A stretch of 7,482 nt of DNA from Caryophanales bacterium UBA6414 (GTDB taxonomy: Bacteria > Bacillota_I > Bacilli_A > RF39 > UBA660), in assembly GCA_002438545.1 (NCBI GenBank), contig DJPK01000045.1, positions 11,532-19,013 of the forward strand. The letters run 5' to 3'. The position numbers and the translations under genes were made by a program. Shown piece after piece: positions 5,308-7,482 of the stretch (position 1 is the first letter of the stretch; each line of letters starts with the position of its first letter). The notes below the pieces were generated by a model. That model worked only from the letters and a program-made list of their open reading frames with translations, ran no database searches and was not told the origin of the DNA.

Positions 5308-6976
5308 AATCTTTATTAAATGCTCCTTTTATTTGTTCATATTTGCTTAGACTAGATTTACCATTCCATGTAATAAAGCCTCCGGTTAAACCAGCATCAT
5401 ATAAGGCGTTTACTTGGTCTTCGATTTTTTGCTGGCCATAGATTACTGTTGGGTTCCAATATGGTGTATCATATGCGGTAATCCATGTTCTAGCAATGGC
5501 TGGTGTTGGTATTTCGGTTTGCCTTTCAGCAGCACCTTTAGCCCAATTATTAACTGTTTTATAAGCATTAGTCCAAGTATCTATATTTCTTCCAAAGTGA
5601 TCAGTATATGGCATTGAACTAATGACATCAACGACATTTGAGATAGCCGGCCAATATTGACCATAAGCGGTAACATAAGTACTAGAACATTCACCAAAGA
5701 CATCTACTGATAAATAAACTTTTTCTTTATGAATTTGATCGGCAGCGTAGAATAAGAAGTTTTGAATAGCTTCAGCTTTTTCTTCGTTATAAGTATTTTT
5801 AAAGTCAGCATTATTAACAGACATACGGTAAGCTGTTTCAGGGAATCTTACATAGTCGAATTGAATTTCGTTAAAGCCCATTAATTTAACGGCTTCTTTT
5901 GCTAATTCAACATTATATTCCCAAGCCCCACGACTATATGCTGATGGCCAAGTAGAACCTGAAATACACTCATCTTTATGGTCTTTACCATAGTGAACAT
6001 CATTAAATACTACTATTCTTCCTACAACATATATACCAGCTGCTTTTATTTTATCAATAGCTTTCTTATAATCATCATTATCATTAATAGCAGTTTCATA
6101 AGCCGTTGGTGAATACTCTTTAGCTACTTCTGAAGTATAGGCTAAAGCACCATCTTTAATATCTACAACAATAGCATTTACTCCATTATTTTTAGCTATT
6201 TTTAAGTAAGAATCAATACCACCAATAGTAGCAGCATTTAAGTACATGGCTTTAGCATTTTTCATTAATGGATTATCTTCAAACGTAGGTTTTTCATATG
6301 GATAATAATCTAATGTTGAAGCTTTACCACCATATAATTCTCTAGAATATTTTCGGTCTTTATGAATATCATAAATAGAATTTTCATTATAATTTTCTTG
6401 AGCTAATTCTTTAGTATCAACTAAGTATTTACCATATACCCATCCAGTAGTGCCATCATAGTCTATTTTATACATATTAACACTACCATCATCTTTTAAA
6501 TAATCATAATCTAATATTTTTAAACTATTGCCTTTTTTAACTAAAGATTCTATTTTAGAGTCTTTTTCATTTTTATATATAGTAGCTGATGTTCTTACAT
6601 ATTTAGTGTCTTCTAAAACAACATCTTTTTTATTACTCTTTAAATTAGTTGTTTCAATATAATAGATACCTTTATCTAATATAACCTTAGTATAATTTAC
6701 TTCTTCATAAGTTATATTAGTTTTATCACTAGATACTTTAGTGCCTCTTGTTAATTCTTCATCTAGCTTAGTTAATACCTTAGTTTCATCATCATAGTCA
6801 TAAATACTTACAGCATTAGTAGTAGATGCAATATACATATCAGTATATATTGGAAATAATGGCTTTCCTTTGACATTTAATCTTCGATAGATGAGAAATA
6901 CTACTAATAAAATTAGACATACTAATAAAATTATTCCTAATCCATTTAACTTTCTTTTTTTCTTGGTCCTTTTCAT
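5291..6976 (-). CDS. Membrane-anchored SH3-domain protein with DUF4015 putative glycoside hydrolase
   Basis: A 561-aa protein with a Lys/Arg-rich start (2-9) and one hydrophobic helix (about 13-30), giving an N-in anchor with the rest outside the cell. No lipobox or cleavage site is clear. Residues about 45-185 hold two stretches that look like bacterial SH3 repeats, the second ending in GTTGWVYGKYL (175-185); such repeats usually bind cell wall. Residues about 240-555 match the putative glycosyl hydrolase domain DUF4015, a TIM-barrel type: AIVVDIKDG (268-276), GIYVVGRIVVFND (314-326), NEIQFDYVRFPE (369-380), VYLSVDVFGE (420-429) and GGFITWN (532-538). D374 in FDYVRFPE and D425 are likely active-site acids by analogy with related barrels. 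Substrate is unknown; a wall or surface polysaccharide is inference. The ATG is preceded by AGAGGTG at 8 nt. It is the first gene of an operon with yutD, and its TGA stop within yutD shows the standard genetic code. Confidence 0.85.
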   Translation of the reverse strand: MKRTKKKRKLNGLGIILLVCLILLVVFLIYRRLNVKGKPLFPIYTDMYIASTTNAVSIYDYDDETKVLTKLDEELTRGTKVSSDKTNITYEEVNYTKVILDKGIYYIETTNLKSNKKDVVLEDTKYVRTSATIYKNEKDSKIESLVKKGNSLKILDYDYLKDDGSVNMYKIDYDGTTGWVYGKYLVDTKELAQENYNENSIYDIHKDRKYSRELYGGKASTLDYYPYEKPTFEDNPLMKNAKAMYLNAATIGGIDSYLKIAKNNGVNAIVVDIKDGALAYTSEVAKEYSPTAYETAINDNDDYKKAIDKIKAAGIYVVGRIVVFNDVHYGKDHKDECISGSTWPSAYSRGAWEYNVELAKEAVKLMGFNEIQFDYVRFPETAYRMSVNNADFKNTYNEEKAEAIQNFLFYAADQIHKEKVYLSVDVFGECSSTYVTAYGQYWPAISNVVDVISSMPYTDHFGRNIDTWTNAYKTVNNWAKGAAERQTEIPTPAIARTWITAYDTPYWNPTVIYGQQKIEDQVNALYDAGLTGGFITWNGKSSLSKYEQIKGAFNKDYGQTN

Positions 6977-6997
6977 TTACTTAACACCTCTAGTGTA

Positions 6998-7006
6998 AGT
7001 ATAGCA
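6998..7006 (-). promoter_or_regulatory. Extended -10 promoter of the DUF4015-yutD operon
   Basis: The minus strand reads TGCTATACT (7006-6998), an extended -10 with TATACT. The -35 expected 17 nt upstream is poor (TAGAAA), which extended -10 promoters tolerate. The predicted leader is about 15 nt with AGAGGTG as the ribosome-binding site. Confidence 0.55.
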
Positions 7007-7044
7007 TATATTTGATGATATTTCTATAATTATTTTATTAATAT

Positions 7045-7075
7045 AAAAAAAACTATAAAGTGTAATTACTTTATA
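7045..7075 (-). terminator. Intrinsic terminator after the 95-aa gene
   Basis: On the minus strand TATAAAGT (7075-7068) pairs perfectly with ACTTTATA (7061-7054) around a 6-nt loop, followed one base later by eight T (7052-7045). It starts three bases after the stop codon. It insulates the 95-aa gene from the DUF4015 operon. Confidence 0.72.
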
Positions 7076-7077
7076 AG

Positions 7078-7365
7078 TTATGCTGATACTTGATCAGGAT
7101 TATTTTGTTGAAAGTAAAATACCCAATCGAATGCTTTCCATTCATTAGAATTCCAATCGACAACACCATCAGGAATATATTCTCTAGCTAACGTATAAGT
7201 CCAAAGCAATAATTTTAAAGATTCTTTAAAAGTATCAAAAGAAAGACAAGAGGAAATAGATGTTCCACTTACAGCATCATAATATCCCCTATTTCCATTA
7301 TAATATTTTATAACATTTGATCCTCCAGCTTCTAATGGTTCAGTATTTACAATAACTACACTCAT
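7078..7365 (-). CDS. Unrecognised 95-aa protein
   Basis: I do not recognise this protein. It is probably a real gene: GAGGGGAG stands 6 nt before the ATG at 7365-7363, a terminator follows the stop at once, and it has its own space with no competing frame. The product is acidic and rich in aromatic residues, with tyrosine-rich YYNGNRGYYD (21-30) and a C-terminal half carrying four tryptophans (LLLWTYTLAREY, VDWNSNEWKAFDWVFYF, about 52-85). There is no signal peptide or membrane helix and one cysteine (C40). The C-terminal half could form amphipathic helices. Codon use looks like that of its neighbours, so there is no sign of recent transfer. A spore-associated or phage-derived small protein would be possible, but nothing in the sequence decides this. 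It is a single-gene unit. Confidence 0.72.
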   Translation of the reverse strand: MSVVIVNTEPLEAGGSNVIKYYNGNRGYYDAVSGTSISSCLSFDTFKESLKLLLWTYTLAREYIPDGVVDWNSNEWKAFDWVFYFQQNNPDQVSA

Positions 7366-7381
7366 AAATTTCTCCCCTCAC

Positions 7382-7409
7382 TTTATATCTTAGTATAACT
7401 ATTTAACAA
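7382..7409 (-). promoter_or_regulatory. Candidate promoter of the 95-aa gene
   Basis: Two overlapping possibilities on the minus strand: TTGTTA (7409-7404), 16 nt, TATAAA (7387-7382); or TATACT (7397-7392) with a poor -35. The second would give a leader of about 20 nt, like the other units here. The sequence from 7410 to 7482 holds no feature I can support. Confidence 0.35.
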
Positions 7410-7482
7410 ATTAATTATAACTTATTGTACTTGTCATTATTTTTTATGAAACAGATGCTGAAAACATTTTATTGATTATAAC

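Noticed and set aside
5414..5617. Plus-strand 67-codon open frame
   Set aside because: It is wholly antisense to the conserved C-terminal part of the DUF4015 domain and gives a Cys/Ser/Ile-rich product with no family features; it is a shadow of the real gene.
7444..7482. Possible last 12 codons of another minus-strand gene at the right edge
   Set aside because: One frame is open to the edge and ends in TAA, but 12 codons in AT-rich sequence can be open by chance and no terminator follows.
1..7482. Mycoplasma-type genetic code, CRISPR arrays, insertion sequences, tRNA or rRNA genes
   Set aside because: TGA is a real stop and tryptophan is TGG; no spaced direct repeats, transposase, terminal inverted repeats or tRNA/rRNA-like sequence were seen on either strand.

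Overview
This is a strongly AT-rich window from a low-GC, endospore-forming Firmicute of the Bacilli type. Two sporulation genes support this: spoIIGA (sigma-E maturation protease) and an alpha/beta-type small acid-soluble spore protein. A ParE-type topoisomerase subunit, a YutD-family protein and a ComN-like gene next to secD also point to Bacilli. TGA is a real stop (the DUF4015 gene ends with TGA inside the overlapping yutD gene) and tryptophan is TGG, so this is standard code rather than the Mycoplasma code. The genus cannot be fixed from the sequence. Short intergenic gaps and embedded promoters suggest a compact, perhaps reduced, sporulating genome.

All protein genes lie on the minus strand. 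Read in transcription order (right to left) they are: an unrecognised 95-aa protein (7365-7078); a membrane-anchored SH3/DUF4015 glycosidase-like protein (6976-5291) overlapping yutD (5307-5026); thiI, the tRNA 4-thiouridine synthetase (4970-3795); the SASP gene (3708-3496); parE (3215-1302); spoIIGA (1250-471); a comN-like gene (384-106); and the first 39 codons of secD or secDF (119 to beyond the left edge). Most units have their own short promoter and intrinsic terminator. The promoter is often built into the terminator of the gene before it (yutD/thiI, probably parE/spoIIGA), and leaders are only about 10-20 nt.

The one convincing plus-strand gene is not protein coding. Between parE and the SASP gene, a TTGACA-17-TAATAT promoter, three consecutive stem-loops and a strong terminator define an apparent small RNA of about 100 nt (about 3339-3441). 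It is divergent from parE and convergent with the SASP gene. A CCCC run before its last hairpin can pair with the GGGGG loop of that hairpin, giving a pseudoknot or an alternative fold. This is the best candidate for something undescribed.

A second point of interest is spoIIGA. It sits behind parE instead of ahead of sigE, yet two exact TGTCGAA Spo0A-box heptamers lie 33 bp apart in the end of parE, upstream of a widely spaced promoter-like pair. This resembles the control logic of the Bacillus spoIIG promoter in a new location. Usual partners parC, sigE and iscS/nifS are missing next to parE, spoIIGA and thiI, whereas the secD-comN pairing appears kept.
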